From positions 3,833,501 through 3,897,500 of the forward strand of contig NZ_CP023315.3 in assembly GCF_002310375.3 (NCBI RefSeq): DNA of 64,000 nt, written 5' to 3'. The notes beneath the pieces were generated by a model. That model worked only from the letters and a program-made list of their open reading frames with translations, did no database searches and was not told the DNA's origin. Shown in pieces: positions 35,895 to 43,573 of this stretch. A program made the translations under genes and the position numbers. This DNA is from Caulobacter vibrioides (GTDB taxonomy: Bacteria; Pseudomonadota; Alphaproteobacteria; Caulobacterales; Caulobacteraceae). How positions within the stretch are numbered: the stretch's first letter is position 1; each line of letters opens with the position of its first letter.

Positions 35895-37565
35895 TTGCAC
35901 GAAACCTCGTTGATCGCCACCATCGTCGCGGGTCTGGGCCTAGCCTTCGTCTTCGGCGCCCTCGCCAACCGGCTGAAGTTGCCGGTGCTGGTCGGCTATC
36001 TGCTGGCCGGCGTGCTCGTGGGGCCGTTCACGCCGGGCTATGTGGCCGATCAGGCGCTGGCCCCGCAGCTGGCGGAGATCGGGGTGATCCTGCTGATGTT
36101 CGGCGTCGGCTTGCACTTCTCGTTGAAGGACCTCCTGGCGGTGAAGGCCATCGCCATCCCAGGGGCCGTCGTGCAGATCGCGACGGTGATGGGTCTTGGC
36201 CTGGCGGTGGCGCTGGGGTGGAGCGTCGGGGCGGGGCTGGTGTTCGGCCTTGCGCTTTCGGTGGCCTCGACGGTCGTGCTGCTGCGGGCGCTGCAGGAGC
36301 GACGCCTCGTCGAGACCGGACGCGGCAAGATCGCCGTCGGCTGGCTGATCGTCGAAGACCTGGCCATGGTCCTGGCCCTCGTGCTGCTGCCCGCGCTGTC
36401 GGGCGTGCTGGGCGGAGAAGCGCCCATGGACCACGCCAAGGGCGGGGCGGCCGCCGGCGGCGTGCTGGGTGCCTTCGCCCTGACCATCGGCAAGGTCGTC
36501 GCCTTCGTGGCCCTGATGCTGATCGTCGGCCGGCGGGTGATCCCGTGGATCCTGCACCGCGTGGCCCACACCGGCTCGCGCGAGCTGTTCCGTCTGGGCG
36601 TGCTGGCCATCGCCCTGGGCGTGGCGTTCGGCTCGGCCGCTCTGTTTGGCGTCTCGTTCGCCCTCGGCGCCTTCTTCGCCGGCATGATCATGGCCGAGAG
36701 CGAGCTGTCTCAGCAGGCCGCCAACGAGACCCTGCCCCTGCGCGACGCCTTCGCCGTGCTGTTCTTCGTGTCGATCGGCATGCTGTTCGACCCGATGGTG
36801 CTGCTGCGCGAGCCCGTTGCGGTGCTGGCCACCCTGGCGATCATCGTCGTGGGCAAGTCGATCGCCGCCCTGGTCATCGTCCTGGCCTTCCGCCGCCCGA
36901 TGAGCACCGCCCTGACCATCTCGGTCAGCCTGGCCCAGATCGGCGAGTTCTCGTTCATCCTGGCGGGCCTGGGCGTATCGCTGAAGCTGCTGCCGCCGGA
37001 AGGTCGCGACCTGATCCTGGCCGGGGCCATCCTGTCGATCCTGGTCAACCCGCTGCTGTTTGCGATGCTGGACAAGATCCTGCCCGGCATGATCGCCAGG
37101 GAGCGCGAAGCCGCCGGCGAGCCGCCGCTGGTGGCCGCCGCCAAGCCGCACGCCCTGCTGGTCGGCTATGGCCGGGTGGGCAAGGCGGTGGCCGAGGGCC
37201 TGAAGGGCCGCACGCCGCTGGTGGTCATCGAGGACGACATCGAGCGCGCCGAGGACCTGCGCCGCGCCGGCTTCGAAACGGTCGGCGGCAACGCGGTCAA
37301 GCCCGAGGTGCTGCTGAAGGCGGGCCTCGACAAGGCCACCCACCTGTTCGTCGCCGTGCCGAGCCCGTTTGAGGCCGCACGGATCATCGAGCAGGCCCGC
37401 GTCGCCAATCCCGGCTGCGAAATCATCGCCCGCGCCTATACCGACGCTGATGTGACCCTGCTCAAGACGGCCGGCGCCACCCACGCCCTGATCGGCGAGG
37501 ACGAGATCGCCAGGGGGATGCTCTCCCGCGCGCCCAAGAAGAAGCCGCCGGCGGCGGCGCATTGA
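35895..37565 (+). CDS. CPA2 family cation:proton antiporter, YbaL/Kef type
   Basis: A 556-residue membrane antiporter with an N-terminal exchanger domain (TSLIATIVAGLGLAFVFGAL, LLMFGVGLHFSLKDLL, VEDLAMVLALVLLP). A C-terminal TrkA-N domain (LLVGYGRVGKAVAEGL, DDIERAEDLRRAG) follows. The start is TTG 35895: AGGAGA lies just upstream, and relatives begin with the same H-x-TSLIATI sequence. It resembles E. coli YbaL more than the antiporter at 33721-35520, so the two are diverged paralogues, not a recent duplication. Confidence 0.9.
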   Translation: MHETSLIATIVAGLGLAFVFGALANRLKLPVLVGYLLAGVLVGPFTPGYVADQALAPQLAEIGVILLMFGVGLHFSLKDLLAVKAIAIPGAVVQIATVMGLGLAVALGWSVGAGLVFGLALSVASTVVLLRALQERRLVETGRGKIAVGWLIVEDLAMVLALVLLPALSGVLGGEAPMDHAKGGAAAGGVLGAFALTIGKVVAFVALMLIVGRRVIPWILHRVAHTGSRELFRLGVLAIALGVAFGSAALFGVSFALGAFFAGMIMAESELSQQAANETLPLRDAFAVLFFVSIGMLFDPMVLLREPVAVLATLAIIVVGKSIAALVIVLAFRRPMSTALTISVSLAQIGEFSFILAGLGVSLKLLPPEGRDLILAGAILSILVNPLLFAMLDKILPGMIAREREAAGEPPLVAAAKPHALLVGYGRVGKAVAEGLKGRTPLVVIEDDIERAEDLRRAGFETVGGNAVKPEVLLKAGLDKATHLFVAVPSPFEAARIIEQARVANPGCEIIARAYTDADVTLLKTAGATHALIGEDEIARGMLSRAPKKKPPAAAH

Positions 37566-37581
37566 GACCCATGGCGCGGGC

Positions 37582-37722
37582 GAGCGCCCCCTCCGTCACG
37601 TCGCCTATTGGCGCCGCGCCACCTCCCCCGTTGCACGGGTGAGGAGGAAGCGGCCGCCCTCCTGCCCCGCTTGCGGGGGAGGTGGATCGCTGCGGATACG
37701 CAGCGAGACGGAGGGGGCGCTC
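37582..37722. repeat. 141-bp imperfect palindromic repeat
   Basis: GAGCGCCCCCTCCGTC (37582-37597) and GACGGAGGGGGCGCTC (37707-37722) are exact 16-bp inverted ends. Inside them a second pair, CCACCTCCCCC...GGAGG and CCTCC...GGGGGAGGTGG, is also inverted. The same phrases (CCCCCTCCGTC, CACCTCCCCCG) recur at 58045-58166, so this is a dispersed family able to fold as one long hairpin. Confidence 0.8.
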
Positions 37723-37782
37723 ACCTGCGCTCGCCGTCACATTTCTCTAGCCACGCCGCCCCATCACCGCTAACCGCCGCAC

Positions 37783-38235
37783 ATGATCGGACCGCATCCC
37801 ACGGGCGGTTACATCCTGGAGGAGCTCTCCGTCGGGATGACCGCCGAGAAACACGTCACCGTCACCGAAGAGCGCATCCAGCGCTTCGCCGAGGCGTCGG
37901 ACGACTTCAACCCCGTCCATGTGGACGAGGCCTTCGCCGCCAAGACGGCCTATCGCGGCCGCATCGCCCATGGCCTCTTGTCAGCCTCATTCGGCTCGGC
38001 CGTGGTCGGCACCATCCTGCCGGGCGCCGGGGCGATCTATCTGGGCCAGACCCTGACCTTCCATAAGCCGGTGCGGATCGGCGACGTCGTCACCGCCCGC
38101 GCCACGGTCGCGTCCATCGACGCCGAGAGCGCGCGGGTGGTTCTGCGCTGCGCCGCCCTGGTGGGCGACGAGGTGGTGATGGACGGCGAGGCCACGGTGC
38201 GGGTGCCGCGCCGCCGCCGCCCCGCCAAGGTTTGA
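37783..38235 (+). CDS. MaoC-type (R)-specific enoyl-CoA hydratase
   Basis: A 150-residue hot-dog fold protein. The hydratase-2 motif is clear: DDFNPVHVDEAFAAKTAYRG then RIAHGLL, with the catalytic Asp and His in place. PhaJ-like enzymes of this size hydrate trans-2-enoyl-CoA to the (R)-3-hydroxy form for polyhydroxyalkanoate or lipid metabolism. It ends in an arginine-rich tail. A palindromic repeat lies upstream. Confidence 0.9.
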   Translation: MIGPHPTGGYILEELSVGMTAEKHVTVTEERIQRFAEASDDFNPVHVDEAFAAKTAYRGRIAHGLLSASFGSAVVGTILPGAGAIYLGQTLTFHKPVRIGDVVTARATVASIDAESARVVLRCAALVGDEVVMDGEATVRVPRRRRPAKV

Positions 38236-38294
38236 CGGCCTTAAGGGCGTACAGACCCGAGACAACGGCCCAACCTTAGGCTAAAGCGCCGATC

Positions 38295-38714
38295 GTGAAC
38301 CGCCCGACCTCCATTGCGAGACTTCTGGCCCGCGACGCCTTCCTGGCGCTCGCGCTGCTGGCCGTTGTGCTGAAGGTCATGATCCCGGCGGGCTTCATGC
38401 CCAACGCCGAGACGCGCAACGGACTGCCCTTCGCCCTGGTGCTCTGCACGGGCGACGGAGCCAAGATCGTCCAGCCGGGCGATGCGCTCGACGCCCGCCA
38501 CGGCGACAAGGGCGACAAGGCCGGCCATGACGCGCCCTGCCCCTTCGCGACCCAGGGCGCAGCGGCCCCGCCGCCGTCCGTGGTCGCGGCCATCGACATC
38601 GATCTGGTCGCCTACGCCGCGCCGATCGTTCCGCCCGCCCGCGCGCTTGCGCCCGGACGCGGCCTCGCCGCCCCGCCGCCGCCGCCGACTGGCCCGCCTA
38701 TCGTCCTGATCTGA
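38295..38714 (+). CDS. DUF2946 family protein, first gene of the copper cluster
   Basis: A 139-residue protein with an N-terminal hydrophobic segment (about 15-32) ending in MIPAGFMPN, the DUF2946 hallmark. A Cys51 (LVLCTGDG), His/Asp-rich middle (DARHGDKGDKAGHDAPCPF) and proline-rich tail follow. Genes of this family stand in front of copper-related TonB receptor genes; in Bordetella a relative acts as a copper-responsive upstream regulator. This protein has only two cysteines, so a regulatory role cannot be assumed. It starts with GTG. Confidence 0.75.
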   Translation: MNRPTSIARLLARDAFLALALLAVVLKVMIPAGFMPNAETRNGLPFALVLCTGDGAKIVQPGDALDARHGDKGDKAGHDAPCPFATQGAAAPPPSVVAAIDIDLVAYAAPIVPPARALAPGRGLAAPPPPPTGPPIVLI

Positions 38715-38815
38715 CCCTCGGTCCTCGCGATCGAGTGTGAACGCGCGCGCCCATGCCGGCGCGCCTTGGATCATTCACGGCCGCCGCCTAGCGGCCGAAG
38801 GACGTTGCAATAATC

Positions 38816-40870
38816 ATGAAGTCTCTTCTGCTGGCCACCACGGCCGCCCTCGCTTTTGCGCCCGCCGCCTTCGCGGCCGACGCCGTCGCACCGACCGCTG
38901 ACAACACCCAGGTCTCGTCGGTCATCGTCACCGCCCGACCCAATCCGGAAGACCCGCCGGTCGTCGCCGACGCCCGCAAGCGCCTGTCGGAAACCCCGGG
39001 CGCGGTCTCGGTGATCTCCCAGGAATCCTACATCAACCGCCAGACCCTGGCGTTGGACGACATGCTGCGCGACGCCCCGGGCGTCTACGCCCAGCGCAAG
39101 TGGGGCGGTGACATCCGCGTCTCGATCCGCGGCTCGGGCATCGGCAACGCCAACCACAATCGCGGCCTGTTGATCGCCCAGGACGGCGTGCCGCTGAACG
39201 AGGCCGATGGCTATGGCGACACCCAGATCGCCGACCCGCTGAACACCCGCTACGCCGAGGTCTATCGCGGCGGCAACGCCCTGCGCTTCGGCGGCGCCCT
39301 GCTGGGCGGCGCGGTCAACATGGTCACGCCCACCGGCAAGGACGCCGGCTTCCAGAACAAGATCCGCATCGACGGCGGCTCCTATGGTCTCGCCCGCGAA
39401 CACATCGCCCTGGCCCGTCAGGTCGGCGACTGGGACGTCTTCGTCGCGGCCACCAATCAGACCAACCAGGGCTGGCGCTCGCAAAGCCAGCAGAACATCC
39501 AGTTCGGCTCGCTGAACATCGGCCGCTCGTTCGGCGAGGACCGTGAGGTTCGCCTGATCGTCAACGGCTCGAACATCAACCAGGAAATCCCCGGCTCGCT
39601 GACCCTGGCCCAGTTCAACGCCAATCCGCGCCAATCGTCCGCCGGCAACCTAGCCAATGACAACGGCCGCAACATGCGCGGCGTGCGCGGCTCGCTGCGC
39701 ACCACTTGGCGCCTGGACGACAGCCTTGTGTTCGAGGGCGCGGTCTATGCGGTGTGGAAGGATCTGGACCACCCGATCTTCCAGGTCATCGACCAGCAGA
39801 GCCGCAACTACGGCGCCTTTGGCCGCTTCGACTGGGACGGCGAAATCGGCGGCAAGCGCGCCGACGCCTTCTTCGGCGCCTGGTACCGCACCGGCGACCT
39901 CGACTCGAACTTCTATGTGAATATCCGCGGCGGCCGTGGCGCGCCGACCTCGCGCACGCTGCAGAACGCCAAGGCGTTCGACGTGTTCGGCGAGGGCCGG
40001 CTGTTCGTCACCGAAGAGGTTGCGCTGGTGGCCGGCGCCAACTGGGGTCAGGCCAAGCGCGACTATGTCAGCTTCGCCATTCCGGGCGTGGCCTCGACCT
40101 TCAACCTGACGGCCGACAAGAGCTATGACTGGGTTTCGCCCCGCGTGGGCCTGCTGTGGCAGAGCGAGGCCGGCGACCAGGTGTTCGCCAACCTGACGCG
40201 CTCGGTCGAACCGCCGAACTTCGGCTCGATGTCGCCGACCAATACCGGCTTCGCGCCGGTGCGCTCGCAAAAGGCCTGGACGGGCGAGGTGGGCGCGCGC
40301 GGCCATCGCGGTCCGTTCACCTATGACGTGACCCTGTATCGCGCCGAGCTCAAGGGCGAGATGCTGCAATATACGGTGAACCCCTCGATCCCGGCCTCGA
40401 CCTTCAACGCCGACAAGACCCTGCACCAAGGGGTCGAGGCGGCGCTGGACTGGGCGGTGGCGCCGCGCTGGCGCGTGCGCCAGACCTGGACCTACTCGGA
40501 CTTCCGCTTCAAGGACGACGTCCAGTACGGCGATAACCGCCTGCCGATCGTACCCAAGAACTTCTACCGCTCGGAAGTCCGCTACGACGATCCGCGCGGC
40601 TGGTTCGTGGCGCCGTCGGTCGAGTGGTCGGCCAGCGACCAGTGGATCGACTACAAGAACACCCAGAAGGCCCCGGGCTACGCGATCCTGAACCTGAACG
40701 CGGGCTGGAAGGTCAATCAGACGGTGTCGTTGTTCCTCGACGCCCGGAACCTGACCGACAAGGCCTATGTCTCGAACACCCAGGCCGCCATCGCCTGGAC
40801 GGCGGGCAGCGCCGTGCTGTGGCCAGGCGATGGTCGCTCGGTGTTCGGCGGCGTGACCGTCACCTTCTAA
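38816..40870 (+). CDS. TonB-dependent outer membrane receptor, probably for copper
   Basis: A 684-residue receptor. The signal peptide MKSLLLATTAALAFAPAAFA is followed by a TonB-box-like SSVIVTARP, a plug domain (TPGAVSVISQ, SIRGSGIGN, LFGG-type loops) and a 22-strand barrel ending VTVTF. Its place between DUF2946 and PepSY, PCuAC and SCO genes suggests that copper or a copper chelate is the ligand. The sequence alone does not distinguish this from a siderophore receptor. Confidence 0.88.
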   Translation: MKSLLLATTAALAFAPAAFAADAVAPTADNTQVSSVIVTARPNPEDPPVVADARKRLSETPGAVSVISQESYINRQTLALDDMLRDAPGVYAQRKWGGDIRVSIRGSGIGNANHNRGLLIAQDGVPLNEADGYGDTQIADPLNTRYAEVYRGGNALRFGGALLGGAVNMVTPTGKDAGFQNKIRIDGGSYGLAREHIALARQVGDWDVFVAATNQTNQGWRSQSQQNIQFGSLNIGRSFGEDREVRLIVNGSNINQEIPGSLTLAQFNANPRQSSAGNLANDNGRNMRGVRGSLRTTWRLDDSLVFEGAVYAVWKDLDHPIFQVIDQQSRNYGAFGRFDWDGEIGGKRADAFFGAWYRTGDLDSNFYVNIRGGRGAPTSRTLQNAKAFDVFGEGRLFVTEEVALVAGANWGQAKRDYVSFAIPGVASTFNLTADKSYDWVSPRVGLLWQSEAGDQVFANLTRSVEPPNFGSMSPTNTGFAPVRSQKAWTGEVGARGHRGPFTYDVTLYRAELKGEMLQYTVNPSIPASTFNADKTLHQGVEAALDWAVAPRWRVRQTWTYSDFRFKDDVQYGDNRLPIVPKNFYRSEVRYDDPRGWFVAPSVEWSASDQWIDYKNTQKAPGYAILNLNAGWKVNQTVSLFLDARNLTDKAYVSNTQAAIAWTAGSAVLWPGDGRSVFGGVTVTF

Positions 40871-40939
40871 CCCTCAACCATCTGGTCCTGACGGGGCGGC
40901 GGCTCGCGAGGGTCGCCGTCCCAAACCCGGAGCATCGCG

Positions 40940-42340
40940 ATGCGCGCGATCGACAATCCCGAGACCACCGCCCCGGCCGGCGAGATCTATCGCGCCTTCT
41001 GGCGCTGGCACTTCTATGCGGGGCTTCTGGTCCTGCCGATCCTGATGCTGATGGCCCTGACCGGGGGTCTTTATCTGTTCAAGGACGAACTGACCGCCGT
41101 GGTCCATCGTCCGCTGGTCGTGGTGGCCGAGGGGCCGGCCCAGACCACGCCCACCGCCTGGATCAAGGCGGCCGAAACCGCCACCGGCGGCCAGGCCAAG
41201 CAGGTCGTGATCCCGGAGCGGACGGACCGTTCGGTCCTGGTCACGGTCGAGACCAAGGGCGAGAAACAGACCGCCTATGTGAATCCCTATTCCGGCGCAG
41301 TGCTGGGAACGACGCAGCCCGGCGGCGTCATGGGCGTGATCAAGCACGTGCACAGCCTGGAGATCGCCGGACCGGTGATGAACCTGCTGGTCGAAGTGGT
41401 CGCCGGCTGGACCATCGTGCTGGTCGCCACGGGGATCTTCCTGTGGTGGCCGCGTGGCCAGAAGGGCGGGATCGTCACCGTCCGGAGCGCGCCCGCCAAG
41501 CGGCTGTTCTGGCGCGACCTGCACGCCGTCACTGGTCTCTTCGCCGGCGGCGTGATCGCTTTCCTGGCCGTCACCGGCATGCCGTGGTCGGCCTTCTGGG
41601 GCAAGGAAGTCCGCCAGATCACCACCCAGGCCGGCTGGGGCCGTCCCAAGCCGCCGGTCGCCGAGCAGCATCACGGCAAGCCCGCGCCGGTCGTAGAAGC
41701 TACGGGCGTGCCCTGGGCCCTGCAGACCAAGGCGCCGCCGCCCTCGTCCGCCCAGACCCATGGGGCTGACATGGACGACCACGCCCACCACATGATGATG
41801 ATGGACGCGCCCGCCCCCCTCGACGCGAACGCCATTGTGGCCAAGGCCCGCGCCGCCGGCCTGACGGGCGGTTTCACCCTGTCGCTGCCCAAGACGCCGG
41901 GCGGGACCTGGACCGCCGCCCAGATGTCCGACCGGGTCGAACAGACCCGCGCGGTCTATCTCGACGGCGGCGACGGCCGGGTGCTGGCCGACATCGGCTA
42001 TCGCGACTTCGGGCCGGCGGCCAAGGCCATCGAGTGGGGCATCGCCGTCCATGAGGGCCGGCAGTTTGGCCTGATCAACAAGCTGGTCATGCTGGCCGGC
42101 TGCGTCGCCGTCTGGCTGATGGGCGTCTCGGCCATCGTCATGTGGTGGAAGCGTCGCCCCAAGGGTCGGCTCGCCGCGCCCGCGCGCCCGACCCATCGCG
42201 GCGCCTATGCCGGCCTGCTGGCGATCGTTCTGCCGCTGGCTGTTCTCTACCCCCTGGTGGGGGCGTCGCTGGTTGCGGCGCTGCTGCTTGATCTTATCCT
42301 GCGCCGGCTGATCACGCCGCGCGCCCAGACCGGAGCCTGA
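40940..42340 (+). CDS. PepSY-associated membrane protein with His/Met-rich loop
   Basis: A 466-residue inner membrane protein with four main membrane helices (near 25-50, 155-175, 205-225 and 370-390). A fifth hydrophobic region lies at the end. The PepSY_TM family often reduces or handles metals released by TonB receptors. A periplasmic loop carries an unusual His/Met cluster, HGADMDDHAHHMMMMDAP, suited to Cu(I) binding. It sits 69 bases after the receptor gene and two bases before the PCuAC gene, so it is in the same operon. Confidence 0.87.
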   Translation: MRAIDNPETTAPAGEIYRAFWRWHFYAGLLVLPILMLMALTGGLYLFKDELTAVVHRPLVVVAEGPAQTTPTAWIKAAETATGGQAKQVVIPERTDRSVLVTVETKGEKQTAYVNPYSGAVLGTTQPGGVMGVIKHVHSLEIAGPVMNLLVEVVAGWTIVLVATGIFLWWPRGQKGGIVTVRSAPAKRLFWRDLHAVTGLFAGGVIAFLAVTGMPWSAFWGKEVRQITTQAGWGRPKPPVAEQHHGKPAPVVEATGVPWALQTKAPPPSSAQTHGADMDDHAHHMMMMDAPAPLDANAIVAKARAAGLTGGFTLSLPKTPGGTWTAAQMSDRVEQTRAVYLDGGDGRVLADIGYRDFGPAAKAIEWGIAVHEGRQFGLINKLVMLAGCVAVWLMGVSAIVMWWKRRPKGRLAAPARPTHRGAYAGLLAIVLPLAVLYPLVGASLVAALLLDLILRRLITPRAQTGA

Positions 42341-42342
42341 AG

Positions 42343-42798
42343 ATGAAGACCCTGACCCTGCTCGGCGTCTGCGCCGCCGCCCTGGCCCTGACCGCCGCCG
42401 CCCCCGCGCCCAAGGTGACCGCCGCCAACGCCTGGTGCCGCCCGGCCCCGACCGGCGCCATGGCCGGCGGCTGCTATGTCACCCTCACCGCCAGCGTCGA
42501 TGACCGCCTGGTCGCAGTGGAGACCACCGCCGCCGACAGGGGCGAGATCCACACCATGTCGATGGACGGCGGCGTCATGCGCATGCGCAAGCTGGCCGAC
42601 GGCCTGGCCCTGCCCGCCGGCAAGGCCGTGGCCCTGAAGCCCGGCGCCGAGCACCTGATGGTGATCGGCCCCAAGATCGCCCTGACGGAAGGCGCCCAGG
42701 TGCCGCTGACGCTCAAGTTCCAGAAGGCCAAGCCGGTGAAGGTGATGGCCGTGGTCAAGACGCCGCCGGCGCCGGCGATGTCCGGGATGCATCACTGA
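42343..42798 (+). CDS. Periplasmic copper chaperone PCuAC
   Basis: A 151-residue exported protein with signal peptide (LALTAAAPAP). The Cu(I) ligands follow the family pattern H-x-M ... M ... H-x-M: EIHTMSMDGGVMRM and GAEHLMVIG. PCuAC delivers Cu(I) to the Cu-A site of cytochrome oxidase, generally together with SCO. Its stop and the next ATG overlap (TGATG), so the two are coupled. Confidence 0.92.
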   Translation: MKTLTLLGVCAAALALTAAAPAPKVTAANAWCRPAPTGAMAGGCYVTLTASVDDRLVAVETTAADRGEIHTMSMDGGVMRMRKLADGLALPAGKAVALKPGAEHLMVIGPKIALTEGAQVPLTLKFQKAKPVKVMAVVKTPPAPAMSGMHH

Positions 42799-43370
42799 TG
42801 CGAGGGGTCGCGCTCGCGCTCGCCCTGCTGGCCGCCACGCCGCTCGCCGCCTGCGGCGAAAAGGGGGCGCAAGAGACGGCCGGTTCGGTGATCAAGATCG
42901 GCGGGCCGTTCCAGCTGACCGACATGAACGGACAGCCGGTGACGGAGAAATCGCTGCTGGGCAAGCCCACGGCGGTGTTCTTCGGCTTCACCTATTGTCC
43001 GGAGGTCTGTCCGACCACCCTGACCGAGCTGACCGCTTGGCTGAAGGCGCTGGGCAAGGACGCCGACAAGCTCAACGTGGTCTTTATCACGGTGGACCCC
43101 GAGCGCGATACGCCCGCGCAGCTCAAGGAATATCTGTCGAACTTTGACCCGCGCATCCAGGGCTTCACGGGCACGCCCGACGCCATCGCCAAGACGGCCC
43201 GCGCCTACCGCGTCTACCACCAGAAGGTCCCGCTGGACGGCGGCGGCTACACGATCGACCACTCCTCGGCGATCTACCTGTTCGACGCCAAGGGGCGGTT
43301 CGTCTCGCCGATCGCCTATCAGTCGCCGCCCGAGCGGGCCCTGGCCCAGCTGCGCGACCTGGTGAACTGA
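42798..43370 (+). CDS. SCO1/SenC family copper assembly protein
   Basis: A 190-residue lipoprotein-like thioredoxin-fold protein. A lipobox (TPLAAC) ends the signal sequence. The copper ligands are CPEVC in FGFTYCPEVCPTTL and the distant His in YTIDHSSAIYL; ITVDPERDTP is also diagnostic. SCO works with PCuAC in building the Cu-A centre of cytochrome c oxidase. It is the last gene of the operon; a strong terminator follows. Confidence 0.93.
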   Translation: MRGVALALALLAATPLAACGEKGAQETAGSVIKIGGPFQLTDMNGQPVTEKSLLGKPTAVFFGFTYCPEVCPTTLTELTAWLKALGKDADKLNVVFITVDPERDTPAQLKEYLSNFDPRIQGFTGTPDAIAKTARAYRVYHQKVPLDGGGYTIDHSSAIYLFDAKGRFVSPIAYQSPPERALAQLRDLVN

Positions 43371-43408
43371 GCCGCAAGGCAAATCCTTCCAAGGCTTGGA
43401 TCGCTTGC

Positions 43409-43446
43409 AAGGCCGCCGTGCGTCCCCCGACGCCGGCGGCCTTTTT
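43409..43446 (+). terminator. Terminator of the copper cluster
   Basis: AAGGCCGCCG (43409-43418) and CGGCGGCCTT (43434-43443) form a 10-bp stem, with GCGTC/GACGC nested inside, followed by TTTTTCC. It lies 39 bases after the SCO stop codon. Confidence 0.9.
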
Positions 43447-43573
43447 CCGTCGCCAGCCGCGCCGACGTCGGAGCCGTCTTGTAAAAAATGGGTCACATGA
43501 ACTTTTTTTAAGGGGGTAAAGTTTTCGCGCCGTTGCAGATTGCCGGCGGCTCACACCAACGGATGCGAATTCC

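Noticed and set aside
37462..37740. 92-codon minus-strand frame spanning a palindrome
   Set aside because: It is the translation of the dispersed repeat and the end of the antiporter gene in antisense; composition is Pro/Gly/Arg-rich.
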